Notes: generated by a model from the letters alone, not told the origin. 64,000 nucleotides of DNA from Botryosphaeria dothidea (GCA_011503125.2 WWBZ02000073.1:3162001-3226000), one strand, 5' to 3'. Counted from the stretch's first letter, positions 13,201 to 25,219 are shown. Numbers and translations are program-made.

Positions 13201-15233
13201 ATACTAAAGCTAAGTTATTTAGACCGATTACTTTACTTAATACGCTAGAAAAGCTACTTAAGAGAATTATAGTAGATAGAATCTCTTAGACTACTAAAAT
13301 ATACGGCCTACTCTCTAATATATAGATAGAAGCTAGGAGAAATAAATCCGTAGTAGTAGCTCTTAACCTACTTATAGAATAGATCTATACTATCTAGGTA
13401 TAAGACCTAGAACTAGTAGCTTTAGTCCTTAGCCTAGATATCTTAGAAGTATATAACTACGTATTTTATAGAAGGCTTCTCTATAATATAAGAATAGTAA
13501 AACTCCTAGAATAGGTAGAAAGATTTACCCGATCTTTTCTATAGGACCGTACTACTTAGCTATTCTTCGGAGACTTTACTAGTCTACTAATCTAGATCTT
13601 AACCGGAATTTCTTAGAAATCCTTACTATCGCCGATATTCTATCTATTCTTTACTTTTAATCTACTTATATAGCTACGTAGAGGTAATACCTTCCTTCTT
13701 AGATTCGTCGATAATACTAATATTCTAATCTTTAGTAGATCTATAGAATAGAACTATAGGATACTAGAGAGAGTATATTAAATTTACGAGTACTAGGTAG
13801 CTATCTACGGGTTAGCTTTCTTACCCGATAAGTATTACCTTATTTATTTTATAAGGAAACTAAGGAGATTTAATATAGTAGTAGGGATCTATATTTCTAG
13901 ATTTACTAGATATCTAGAGCCTATAATTAAGATTCTAGGAGTCTACGTAGATAATAAGCTTAGATAGAAACTCTATATTAGGGAAATAGAAGCTAAGGTA
14001 ATTAAATAGTATATATCTCTCTCTAGACTCGCGGCGTCTACTTAGGGAGCCTTATTTACTAAAGCCCGTTATATCTATACGGCCGTAGTAAGGCTAGTCC
14101 TTATCTACGACTATAGAGTATAGTATATTCTAGAGGAAATTCTAGAATAGAGAAAAATAACTATCTAGCTACTAAAGAAGATCTAAAACTAGTATCTACG
14201 TACTATCTTAGGGGCGTATAAGTTAACTAGTATATAAACCTTAGAGTATAAGATAGAAATTTCCCTACTCTTACTATATCTAGACGAACTAGTACTAGCC
14301 TAGGCTATTAGAGCTAGGAATAGCCTAGTCGCGATAGTAGTAGAGGAAACTTACTAGAGTATTAAATAGATAGCTCGAGCTACTCTAAGTACTAGAGGCG
14401 CTACTAGCCCTACTAGAAGAATCCTACTTAGAAAAAAAATAAACTTACTTCTTAACTACTACCCCTCTATCTACTAGAGTCTTCCGGAGCGAACGAAGCT
14501 ACGTATAGTATATAGAAATAAGTAGAAGAAGAGATAGATAAAGTCTACTAGTTAGAGAAGATAAGATAAGCTAGTAGCCTAAAGTATATAGTAGAACCTA
14601 AAAATTAGATAAATCTATAGCGAACTATCTAAGCTATAGAGTATACTCGCTACTCTACTACGTATAGAGTATATTAGACTAAAGAACTTTCTCTTAAGAC
14701 GTAAGATACTAAAGTATCCTAGTTCTATTTATCTATACGGCTAGTATAGATAAATTCTAAAGTATATTCTTCTCTTCTACCCCTACTTCTAATAGAATAG
14801 GATATAAATACTCTAAAGAGTAGAGACTACGGACTATTACTTCCTTCTCTTAATAAAGAAGAAGATTAAAATAGTAATAGGCTAGTTTCTACGCCTAGGA
14901 CTACTTAGTTAGTTTAGTCTTACTAGAAAACTAATCTAGAAGGATAACTAGAAAGAGAAACTAGAAGGACTACTAAAAATACTAGAACTTAGATAACTAC
15001 GAGGATAAGAACTAAAGAAGTAGAGCTAGTAGGCGAATATAGGGCTACTATAGTAGCCGCTACCGGTAAGAAGAAAAAATAGAACTAGTAGGAATAAATA
15101 GGCCTAGATAGAAAGAAGGGGTTTTTACTAGGCGATAAGATTTTTCCTCTCGAGTAAAATAACTATAGATAGCTAGCCCCGTATAGACCCGTAAGGGAGC
15201 TATATCGAGAAGAAATAAATTTATCTATCTATC
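10241..15233 (+). mobile_element. LINE-3 body: ORF1, endonuclease and RT of a Tad1-like LINE, RIP-degraded
   Basis: Read through its stops, this segment encodes an ORF1 protein with three CX2CX4HX4C-type zinc knuckles at about 11165-11340 (Cys and His now often Tyr). It then has an endonuclease from about 11690 to 12265 containing a GDFNL motif near 12095, and a reverse transcriptase from about 12900 to 14100 with a VDDTN-type catalytic motif now read as VDNTN near 13710. A Cys/His-containing C-terminal region follows at about 14650-14900. No DGS-type RNase H motif was recognised. The 3' end is an atttatctatctat repeat tail directly followed by the right TSD. All stops fit C-to-T or G-to-A changes. 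Confidence 0.85.
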
Positions 15234-16326
15234 TATATTAGAAAGGTTCTAGAAGCCCTTTAGATAAAGAATCTATCTATTATACCCGAGAAATATAAAT
15301 AGTACGTTTAAAGGATAGAATTCTTAGGCTTTATTATTATTCTAGGTTACGTCGGTATAGACGACTCGAAACTAGATTCTATTAGAGAATAGCTAGTATC
15401 TAAGACGATTAAGGAAGTTTAGTCTTTTCTTAGATTTACGAACTTCTATCGAAAGTTTATTTAGAACTACTTAAAGATTATAGAATCTTTAACGCGATTT
15501 ACTCGAAAGAAGTATAGCTTTAAATAGAAAAACGATTAGTAGTAAGCCTTCGAATCGCTTAAACGAATATTTTACGAAGTACTAGTTCTAGGAATATATA
15601 ACTCCGATAAACCTATCGAAGTAGAAACTAATACGTTAGAATTCGCTCTCGAAGTATATTTTAGCTAGCCTAACGATTAAGATAGATAGTATCTAATCGC
15701 GTTTTACTTTAGAAAGTTTATACTAGTAGAGCTTAACTACGATATTTACGATAAGAAGCTCTTAGCTATCGTCTTAGTATTTAAGTAATAGAAATACTAT
15801 CTTAAAGAAACTAGCTATTAGATAGTAGTATATTACGATTATTAAAATCTTACGCGCTTTACTACGACTAAGAAGCTAAACTAATAGTAGGTTCGCTAGT
15901 TAGAAGAAATAGCCTTCTACGATTTTAAGATTATATATAGAAAAGATATAGATAACGCCGCCGCTAACGCGCTTAGTAGAAGAATAGACTATATAGAAGA
16001 ACGAATTAAGCCGTACTCTATAGTATTTATAGTAGATAGCGATAGATTACTTACCCTTACTAGACCGTCTTTTCTAATACTTCGTATCGAGTTAAATCTA
16101 TAGTATCTAAAGATCTAAGAAGTATACGTATAGAACTTCTTCGCGTAGGAACTTTTAGCGCTTAAGAATAACCCGCGTATTACTCGAAATAGAAAAGGGA
16201 TACTTCTCTTTAAAGAATTAATCTATATTCTAGTAAGACTACGAGAAGTACTAGTTAAGAATATATATAAAGTACCCGCGTATAGATATTAGGGTATTAA
16301 TAGGATAACCGAAAGAATTATATAAA
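15234..16326 (+). mobile_element. Element A, segment 2: RT thumb, RNase H, start of integrase
   Basis: This continues element A after the LINE insertion and is colinear with 20628-21720 of element B. It encodes the end of RT, the tethered RNase H region and the linker to integrase. It stops at ataaa (16322-16326), the left target duplicate of element B; the reading frame resumes at 24346. It is heavily RIP-mutated. Confidence 0.88.
16322..16326. repeat. TSD of element B (left copy; right copy 24341-24345)
   Basis: ataaa abuts both LTR outer ends of element B. Removing B plus one TSD restores the continuous integrase sequence of element A. Confidence 0.85.
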
Positions 16327-16805
16327 TATTACGGCGTAGCCTCTATAGATTAAGAAAGTTAGAGATTAGCCCCGCCGGAATAATAGAAGTCGGGGTTATA
16401 AAGATTTAAGGTTACGTAACCTCGCGCTTAACTAGATCTACCCGCTTAGATTACTAAGACTATCTAAGCGGGTCCTACCTACTAAGCTATTCTACTTAGT
16501 TATAATAGCTCGCTTAGAAGACTACGCGCTATTAAGCGTAACCCGCCTATTAAGTATATAGATTATATAGAACTCTCCTACGTATATATAAACTATACTT
16601 CTTAGATAGCTTTAATCTTCGTAGTTAACTTTATAATAGAATTTAGACTCTATTAGTAATACGGCCTTCGTACGTAGTACTTAGTCTCTAGTCGTCTACT
16701 CGTTTTTTACGTACCTCTTCTTATACCTACTTAAGAAAAACCCTTCGATAGGTTTCTACCCTCTTTAGTATTTAGATTCTTAGAAATAGAGGCCCGCTCG
16801 TTATA
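16327..16805 (+). repeat. 5' LTR of element B
   Basis: 479 bp, starting tattacgg (ancestral TGTTACGG) and ending cgttata (ancestral TTACA). It contains a TATATAAA box near 16585 and a RIP-altered form of the palindrome described for the 3' LTR (16407-16424). It is much more heavily mutated than the 3' LTR although the two were identical at insertion. Confidence 0.9.
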
Positions 16806-16899
16806 TTTTAACTACTATCCTTATAAGAAGAGGAATCTTTTTAGAAACGAGTTTATTAGATTAAGTATTACCCCGCCTAACGCGTTTAGGAAAAGTATA

Positions 16900-17930
16900 C
16901 GATAGTACTAGGATCTTAGATAGATATTAACCTAATAGAGGGTCGCGCTAAGAATACTTAGGGGCGTGCTCCGCCCGCGCTATAAATAGAGCCTACTTAA
17001 GAAGAACTCTAGGTACTTATTTAGGAATAAAAAGCCTAGATCGAGCGCCTACTAGCGTACTAGATAAAACGGAGCGCTACTAAGGTTAAAGTAGCGGTAC
17101 CCGAGAAGTTTAATAGGAATAGAAAGAAGCTCTAATTCTTCCTACTTTAGATATAACGCTACCTCTAGTTTAATTAAGTATAATTTAATAATAACGCCGA
17201 GGAAGTACTCTTTATATTAATCTATCTTAGAGGAACGGTAGAGGTATAGATAGAACTATACCTTCGCGACTACCTAGCTAACGAATACTCTCTCGAGAAG
17301 AGACGGGTAAAGACTAAGAAAATCTTCGACACCTATACGGGATTCGTAGATAATCTTAGGGCTACTTTTAACGATCGGGACGAAGTCCGTAAAGCCTCTA
17401 ACGATATTATAACTATTAGATAGATAGGATCTATAGCTATCTACGTAACTAAGTTTTAGTAACTTATAGCCTACCTTAAATAGTTAGACGAGACTTTCTA
17501 AGACCTCTTCTATAAGGGCTTAAAGAACGAAGTTAAGAAGAATATAATTACTTACGAATACCTACCTATCTTTTAGAAGATAGTAGACCTTACGTCTTAG
17601 ATCGACGGTCGTATATACGAATAGAAGATAGGTTCTCGATAATCTAATATCTCGAAGCTACGCCGTAAAAGAATAACCCTCGAAGGCGGAGACGCTATAG
17701 CTCTTAACGCGGCTAATAGATAGGATTCTAAAAAAGATAATAATAGTTATAATAATAAGAAGCCTAAGGGACCTAACCCGAATTAGACGGATAAGTAGAA
17801 ATAGCGCTATAAGAATCGACTCTATATTACCTACGGTAGTAATAAATACTTCTCTTCTAAGTATCCGTAGAACTCTTATAGTAAGAAGAATAATAAGTAG
17901 ACTTCGAGCGCTTAGCGTAAAGCGTCGGTT
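16900..17930 (+). pseudogene. Element B gag (capsid and zinc knuckle), degraded
   Basis: The frame from about 16900, read through stops, gives a coiled N-terminal part and a retrotransposon capsid-like domain (about 17090-17600). It then has a basic region and one zinc knuckle at about 17805-17870 whose spacing CX2CX4HX4C is still visible with Cys and His turned to Tyr. Gag coats the RNA in the cytoplasmic particle. The start codon could not be fixed, so the left border is approximate. No intact product is possible. Confidence 0.7.
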
Positions 17931-18879
17931 ATATCTCGCTAAGATAACTACGATACGCTATACTAGATAGCCTATTATAATAACGGCTATTAGACGTATT
18001 AAACTAGCAAAGATATCTCTAGATAGTACCCCTACGAACCTCGAAACTTCGGTATAATAACTAGGAACGAAGAAGTTATCGAAACCGACGATATCCTCGA
18101 TAGTTTCCCTCTAGACGACGAACTTATTAATAGCGAAATAGAAGAACTATACGAGAGTACTAGTAAAACGTAGTTAAATAATATACCTATACTATCGGAT
18201 AAGCTAGACACCCTCGTCTCGCTAGAAATTCTCGCTAAAAGATACGGTATTAGCAACTATCTACGGGACGAATAGGGCAATCTTAGCTAAATAATCTAGA
18301 TTTCGCATTAGAAAAGTATCGCGCTTACGGTTATTTGGGGATAGCGTTAGAATACTCTTTAGAAAACCCGAATTAAATAAGATAGGAAGAAGTACGAACT
18401 TCTAGTAACTAAAGAAACGATACTCGTCGAACGCTACTATTAAGGAACTTTAGTACGCGAGTAAGTAGACTACGACTCCCTCCGGGAGCTAGTACGGATT
18501 CTCTACTAGTACGGCACGGTAATAATCTAGTATCGTATACTCTAGTAGATTCTAGATAAGAAGCTTAATCGACTAACCTTTAGATATTAGATTCGAAAGA
18601 ATAAAGTCTATTAGCGAAGGAAGTAGAACGCCGATAAATAGACTAACTAGAAGTAAGTATATCTCTAAGTTAACGAATAGGAAGACTATATATATAGCGA
18701 AGTCTACGGCTATTCTATACTAAAAAACTAGACGGCCCTACGGTAACGGGACTAACCTAGGGGCTATAGTCTAGGTTTCTTTATATAGTATTACGTATAT
18801 CGGAAACGGAAACTCTTACCGGACTAAATCTATAGAAATAGTTTAAAATATAGGGAATACTTAACGGAGTACCTACTAG

Positions 18880-21800
18880 AATCCTAATCGATATAGAATT
18901 AAGCGGAAATTTTATCTATAACGAGCTTATATAGAAGATAAATATCCCGTACCGTAAGAAATAGGAACCGTATCCCCTTAGTAGATTTAACGGATTCTAG
19001 GCAGCCTACGGAGAAGGCTAGGTAAAGATAGAAACGGAGAAAGTAATCCTCTAGATAGGGAACTATTAGAAACGAATTTTTCTCGACGTCTAACGTATTC
19101 CCGGGCACGATATTATTCTAGGTATACTCTAGATCTAGATATAGAAACCTATCTTCGACTTCGGAGAAGAAGACTCTATTATCTTTTAAGAGAAGCTCGA
19201 GGATCTTCTACGAAAACAAGGATTATAGAAGAAGAATAGATTATTAGATACCCTCCGAAAACTTCTATTAATATTAATACGGAAAGTAGCTAGTATAAGG
19301 CCTAAATATAGTAACTATATAGGCGACTCCGATAGTAGCGTAAGTTAGTACTAGAACTACGACGCAAGTAGCGAAGCCTCCTTAGTAAAATATAGCCCTA
19401 TTATAGAAATAAGCCCTACTAAGCGAAACGATACTCCCGACTTAAGCTACGACTCTAGCTACGATAGCGTAAGGCCTAGTAACGGTAGTATTAACGGTAA
19501 TAATAGCGTAAGACCTAGCGACGGTAGTATTAACGATAATCTTAAGGAAAGTATAAGATAGAACTAGAATAGTAGCGTACGAGACGCCGCCTTCTTAGTA
19601 AAATATAGCACCTTAAGCGGAGTAAGACTAACCGAGTCGAACGTTTCCGACGAATAAGTATAGTATATATTACGAAGGACTACGAGGAAAAGGTATAAGG
19701 CTAAAAGTAAGGCTTCGCGTAAGTAATTAGTAGCCGTAGAACCTTAGATCGACGTCTAGATAATCTTAGAAGAGGTATTTAAGCGTATAAGACGCCAAGG
19801 CCACTAGGTCTACCTTATATATATTAAACCCTTATAGGCGGTATAATAGAGAGTACTAGCTAAGGCCGTACGGGAAAGGCTTAAGAATAAGAATAGTCCT
19901 ACTCCTATTAGAGGAGACGATCCCGCGAGGATTAGAAGGGGATAATACGGTAGTTTAGAGACATAGAATAATCTATACGAAGAACCTCTAATACCGGAAA
20001 TAGAGACGGTACCTAGCGAGTACTAAGACTTAAGAGCCGTTTACTAAGAAAGAGAAAAAGAAGATTTACTAAAGTATTAACTATAGGACTACGAAATTCC
20101 GCTTAAGCTAGGCACGAAGCTAGCTTATAAGCCTATCTACTCCTTATTAGTAAAGGAAATAGAGGCTTTAAGGGAATATATCGAGAAGAACCTCGAGCGT
20201 GAATATATTCGGCCTTCGACGTTATTAGCCGGATATCTAATTCTTTTTATCCTAAAGAAGAACGGCAAATTACGCCTCTATATCGACTACCGATAACTTA
20301 ACGATATTACGATTAAGAACCGCTATCCGCTCCCGCGTATCGACGAGCTCTAGGATAAGTTAGGGAAAGTAAAGTACTTTACGAAGCTAGACCTCCGGGA
20401 AGAATATTATTTAGTTAGGATTAAAGAAGGGGAAGAATAGAAGACAGCCTTTAGAACGAGGCTAGAACTCTACGAATATATAGTTATACTATTCGGACTT
20501 ACTAACGCGCTAGCAACCTTCTAAAATCTCGTTAACGATACGCTACGCGAATACTTAGATATCTTCTACTTAGCTTACCTCGACGATATTCTTATCTTTT
20601 TAGAGACCCTCGAGGATTATAAGAAGTATATTAGAAAGGTTCTAGAAGCCCTCTAGGCAAAGAATCTATCTATTATACCCGAGAAATACGAATAGCACGT
20701 TTAAAGGATAGAATTCTTAGGCTTTATTATTACCCTAGGTTACGTCGGTATAGACGACTCGAAACTAGATTCTATTAGAGAATAGCTAGTACCTAAGACG
20801 ATTAAGGAAGTTTAGTCTTTCCTTAGATTCGCGAACTTCTATCGAAAGTTTATTTAGAACTACTTAAAGGTTACGGAACCTTTAACGCGACTTACTCGAA
20901 AGAAGTATAGCTTTAAATAGAAAGACGATTAGTAGTAAGCCTTCGAATCGCTTAAACGGATATTTTACGAAGCACCGGTTCTAGAGATATACGACTCCGA
21001 TAAACCTATCGAAGTAGAAACTAATACGTTAGAATTCGCTCTCGGAGTATATCTTAGCTAGCCTAACGATTAAGATAGATAGCACCTAATCGCGTTTTAC
21101 TCTAGAAAGTTTACACCGGTAGAGCTTAACTATAATACTTATAATAAGAAGCTCTTAGCTATCGTCTTAGTATTTAAGTAATAGAGATACTATCTTAAAG
21201 AAGCTAGCTATTAGGTAGTAGTATATTATAATTATTAAAACCTTACGCGCTTTACTACGACTAAGGAGCTAAACCGACGATAGGTTCGCTAGTCTAAAGA
21301 AATAGCCTTCTACGATTTTAAGATTATATATAGAAAAGGTATAGATAACGCTGCCGCTAACGCGCTTAGTAGAAGAGTAGACTATATAGAAGAACGAATC
21401 GAGCCGTACTCTATAGTATTCGTAGTAGATAGCGATAGATCGCTTACCCTTACTAGACCGTCTTTTCTAATACTTCGTATCGAGTTAAACCTATAGTATC
21501 TAAAGATCCGAGAAGTATACGTATAGGACTTCTTCGCGTAGGAACTTTTAGCGCTCGAGGACGACCCGCGTATTACTCGAGATAGAGAAGGAACGCTTCT
21601 CTTTAAAGAATTAATCTATATCTCGGTAAGACTACGAGAAGTACTAGTTAAGGATATATACGAAGCACCCGCGTATAGATATTAGGGCATCGATAGGATA
21701 ACCGAAAGAATTACACGAAACTTCTACTTTCTAAGGTTACGGAAGATAGTCTAGCGTATAGTCTCGTAATATAATCTTTATATTAGAAGCAAAGCTGCGA

Positions 21801-22969
21801 TATACGCTCCGTACGGACAACTATAACCTCTAGAAGTTCTAGAATAACTATAGTAATTAGTTACGCTAGACTTTATTACGAAGCTACTATAGTCGAGAGA
21901 CTTACTTACCGGAGTTAAGTACGACTCGATCCTAGTCTTTATCGATAGACTTACGAAGTACGCTTACTTCTTACTCTACCTCGAGGCATCGAATATAGAA
22001 TAGCTAGCTTATACGTTCCTCCGATATATCTTCGCGGATTACGGAATACCGGAAGAACTAGTTTCGGATAGGGATAAGCTAATACGTTCTAAATTCTAGT
22101 AAACGCTTATACGTTAACTTAGGGCTAAAAATAAACTCTCTATAACCGTATACCCGTAAACGGACGGTTAGATAGAACGGATAAACCGGACTCTCGAATA
22201 ATATCTCCGCTATTTCGTTAACTACCTATAGAACGATTAGGCTATATAGCTATCTATAGTATAGTTCGCCTATAATAGCGCTAAATAAGAGTTAACTAAC
22301 GTATTCCCGTTCTTTACTAACTATAGATTCGAACTAGACGCGTATAGAGAAGCTATCTTAAGTCGAAAATTAGCCTAATAAGGTATTCTTAAAGCCGACT
22401 AGCTAAAAGAACTATATAAAGCTATTAGTCTTAACCTCGAGTACGTACGAATTATAATATCTAAGTACTATAATAGACGGTACTAGGCGGCACCGAACCT
22501 AAAAAGGGGGGATAAAGTATACCTCCTTATAAAAAACATTAAATCGAAGCGACTAAGCGATAAATTAGATTTTAAGAAAACCGGTCTATTCGAAATCTTA
22601 GAAAAACTCGGAAACGTTACGTATCGACTTAAATTACTAACAACGATACGGATAAATTCTACCTTTTACGTAGTATTACTCGAGCTAGTACTAGAAAACG
22701 CTATAATTCTAGAAACTCTAGAAGAGATAATCCTAGAAAACCTAGATGCCGAAGAAGACGAATACCTAGTCGAGAAGATCTTAGACTATAAAAGATTCGG
22801 ATATTAGCTTAAATATCTTATTAAATAGAAAGGATACGAAAATAAGGATAACTAATAGGTACCTAAGGACGACATATATCTAGATCTCGTCACAGAATTC
22901 CACCGTTAAAATCCTAACCTCTCACGGAAACGAGGCCGTCCCCGAACGAGAACGGCGGGAGACCCTTAA
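18880..22969 (+). pseudogene. Element B pol: protease, RT, RNase H, integrase, chromodomain, degraded
   Basis: Domains in order: retropepsin-like (about 18885-19140, ending with a DIILG-type motif); reverse transcriptase (about 20110-20640) with an intact YLDDILIF site at 20576; RNase H (about 20840-21340); integrase (about 21700-22480) in which the three DDE positions are still acidic codons (near 21868, 22069 and 22171). A chromodomain follows at about 22755-22890, its aromatic Trp codons now stops. The frame ends at TAA 22967-22969, overlapping tail-to-tail by 56 bp with the antisense gene. This is the usual Ty3/gypsy order with integrase after RNase H. The stops are Q or W codons hit by RIP. 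Confidence 0.9.
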
Positions 22970-23763
22970 GATAGGAAGATAAACGGGCAGAATTTACAGG
23001 CTTAGGAGAGTATAGAGACTTCGTACCAGCTATAGGCTCGCCGGCAGACTCGGTAGACTTAGCTATATACGGCGCAGCAAGACCCACCGTCTCGTGACGT
23101 AGCCGTTTTAACGCGGACGGACCCTTAGAATTCTCAGGGTTAGGAGCGTACCCCTTATCCTCGGCCAGCGCAGCCAGCAACTCCTCCACTTCCCGACGAT
23201 TATGCTTATCTAACGCGGCCAAACTACCAGACTCAGCAAGAAGAGCCTTGTAACCACGCTCCTCCAACAAACGCTGGTTAGCCCGCAACCGTTTCAAACG
23301 AGCAGCAATAGTCCCTAGCTCTTTCTCCTAGCATCGCAGGACCTCCTTATAACGACGATACATCTCCTCTTGCTCCCGCTATAAGCGCACTCGCTCTTCC
23401 TCCTAAACAGCACGGAGCCTATCAAGATTAGCCAGAGAAGCCAGAAACTTCTCTTAAGCCTCGGCCTCCTTAGCCTTTAACTTCTCCTACTCGCGGCGAA
23501 GACTTAAGGCTAGAAAACGTAAGCAAGCATCCCGGACAGAAGAAAGACCACCTACCTCTAGAAAGCGATATCTTCTTCGCATCACACATCGTAGTACCCT
23601 TCGCAATACAAGCACCACAACGATCGTATTCCGGAGCAACCTTACACGGCCTACCGTTTAGTTCATAATCAAAGCAGGAACGAATCGCGGGAAAGGAAAT
23701 AGACTCCACGAGGGCCGCCAAACGACGTCGTTCCTCCGTAGTATCCCGCTTACGTTTAGATAT
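22914..23763 (-). pseudogene. Antisense accessory gene of element B: Cys-rich plus coiled-coil protein, spliced
   Basis: On the minus strand a single frame runs from a degenerate start (ATA at 23763-23761; ATG in copy A) through exon 1 (23763-23556). A 46-bp intron follows with a GTAGGT donor and TTTTCTAG acceptor (23555-23510), then exon 2 to TAG at 22916-22914, for 267 codons. Exon 1 has a basic KRKR start and five cysteines spaced C-X9-C-X8-C-X2-C-X7-C, reminiscent of small fungal zinc-binding domains (DUF3716-like, tentative). Exon 2 is Glu/Lys/Arg-rich and likely coiled-coil, then low complexity. About five in-frame stops are Q/W-to-stop RIP changes, so this copy is dead. It lies between pol and the 3' LTR, convergent with pol. 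Its function is unknown; nucleic-acid binding is a guess. Confidence 0.72.
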
Positions 23764-23847
23764 AATAGACTTACGGAGAGAAAGTAAGCTAGGAAGAACC
23801 TATAAGGAAATAGGCAATACGGAAGAATCTTCGGGCCGAAGATCCTT

Positions 23848-23861
23848 AAGGAGGGGGATAG
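23848..23861 (+). other. Polypurine tract of element B
   Basis: aaggagggggatag lies immediately before the 3' LTR, the expected plus-strand primer. The matching tract in element A ends at 37645 (a run of eight Gs). Confidence 0.8.
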
Positions 23862-24340
23862 TATTACGGCGCAGCCTCTATAGGTTAAGGAAGTTAGAAA
23901 TTAGCCCCGCCGGAATAACAGAAGTCGGGGTTATAAAGATCCGAGGTCACGTGACCTCGCGCTCAACTAGACCCACCCGCTTAGATTGCTAAGGCTGCCT
24001 AAGCGGGCCCTACCTACTAAGCCATCCTACTTAGTTATAATAGCTCGCTTAGAAGACTACGCGCTATTAAGCGTAACCCGCCTATTAAGTATATAGATTA
24101 TATAGAACTCTCCTACGTATATATAAACTATACTCCTTAGATAGCTTTAACCTTCGTAGTTAACTTTATAATAGAATTTAGACTCTATTAGTAATACGGC
24201 CTTCGTACGTAGTACTTAGTCTCTAGTCGTCTACTCGTTCCTTACGTACCTCTTCTTATACCTACTTAAGGAAAACCCTTCGATAGATTTCTATTCTTTT
24301 TAGTATTTAGATCCTTAGAGATAGAGGCCCGCTCGTTATA
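23862..24340 (+). repeat. 3' LTR of element B
   Basis: 479 bp, equal in length to the 5' LTR. It carries an exact 18-bp palindrome centred on CACGTG (23942-23959), a 9-bp inverted repeat cccgcttag/ctaagcggg nearby, and a TATATAAA box at about 24120. The first 150 bases retain CA and TG, the remainder does not. Confidence 0.9.
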
Positions 24341-24345
24341 ATAAA

Positions 24346-25043
24346 ACTTCTACTTTCTAGAATTACGGAAGATAGTCTAGCGTATAGTCTCGTAATATAA
24401 CCTTTATATTAGAAGTAAAGCCGCGATATACGCTCCGTACGGATAGCTATAATCTCTAGAAGTTCCGGAACGACTATAGTAGTTAGTTACGCTAGACTTT
24501 ATTATAAAGCTACTATAGTCGAGAGACTCGCTTACCGGAGTTAAGTACGACTCGATTTTAGTCTTTATCGATAGACTTACGAAGTACGCTTACTTCTTAC
24601 TCTATTTCGAGATATTAAATATAGAATAGCTAGCCTATACGTTCCTCCGATATATCTTCGCGGATTACGGAATACCGGAAAAACTAGTTTCGGATAGAGA
24701 TAAGCTAATACGTTCTAAATTCTAGTAAACGCTTATACGTTAACTTAGGGCTAAGAATAAACTCTCTATAACCGTATACCCGTAAACGGACGGTTAGATA
24801 GAACGGATAAACCGGACTTTCGAATAATATCTCCGCTATTTCGTTAACTACCTATAGAACGATTAGACTATATAGCTACCTATAGTATAGTTCGCCTATA
24901 ATAGCGCTAAATAAGAGTTAACTAACGTATTCCCGTTCTTTACTAACTATAGATTCGAACTAGATACGTATAGAGAAGCTATTCTAAGTCGAAAATTAGC
25001 CTAGCAAGGTATTCTTAAAGCCGACTAGCTAAAAGAACTATAT
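24346..25043 (+). mobile_element. Element A, segment 3: integrase core
   Basis: This continues element A after element B and is colinear with 21720-22412 of B. It includes the integrase catalytic region with its acidic residues preserved as codons but several Q/W stops. It ends at tatat (25039-25043), the target duplicate of the copia element D; element A resumes at 36226. Confidence 0.87.
25039..25043. repeat. TSD of element D (left copy; right copy 36221-36225)
   Basis: tatat flanks both outer LTR ends of D. Excision in silico restores the sequence agaac-tatat-aaagc seen uninterrupted in element B near 22411. Confidence 0.85.
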
Positions 25044-25191
25044 TATTAGAAATTACGTGTTTTATATATTGCTTTTATAATACTAGATAGCTTAGTTACT
25101 TACTTACGTATATAAGAAGAGTAGGCTACTTACGCCCTTTCTTCTTATACTAATTATTAATAGATTATTATTATTTATTAATATACTAATA
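25044..25191 (+). repeat. 5' LTR of copia element D
   Basis: 148 bp, nearly identical to 36073-36220. It is followed directly by gttataagcccggg, in the place of a primer-binding site. Known differences from the 3' LTR are C/T or G/A. Confidence 0.88.
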
Positions 25192-25219
25192 GTTATAAGC
25201 CCGGGATTACTTCTAAAAC

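Larger units (their letters stand above)
16327..24340 (+). mobile_element. Element B: complete Ty3/gypsy chromovirus, 8,014 bp, RIP-mutated
   Basis: A full element with two 479-bp LTRs, gag with a zinc knuckle, pol in the order protease, RT, RNase H, integrase and chromodomain, and an extra antisense gene before the polypurine tract. It is flanked by the 5-bp TSD ataaa and sits inside the integrase gene of element A, a copy of its own family. The RIP load is uneven: the 5' LTR and most of pol have almost no CA or TG, whereas about 22860-24010 keeps many. The chromodomain (known in related elements to steer integration to H3K9-methylated chromatin) fits its nested position. It is not autonomous now, because gag and pol contain dozens of stops. 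Confidence 0.92.

Noticed and set aside
18032..19108. Short minus-strand ORFs inside element B
   Set aside because: They lie antisense to pol, are not conserved in element A, and consist of Ser/Ile/Leu runs expected from AT-rich DNA.
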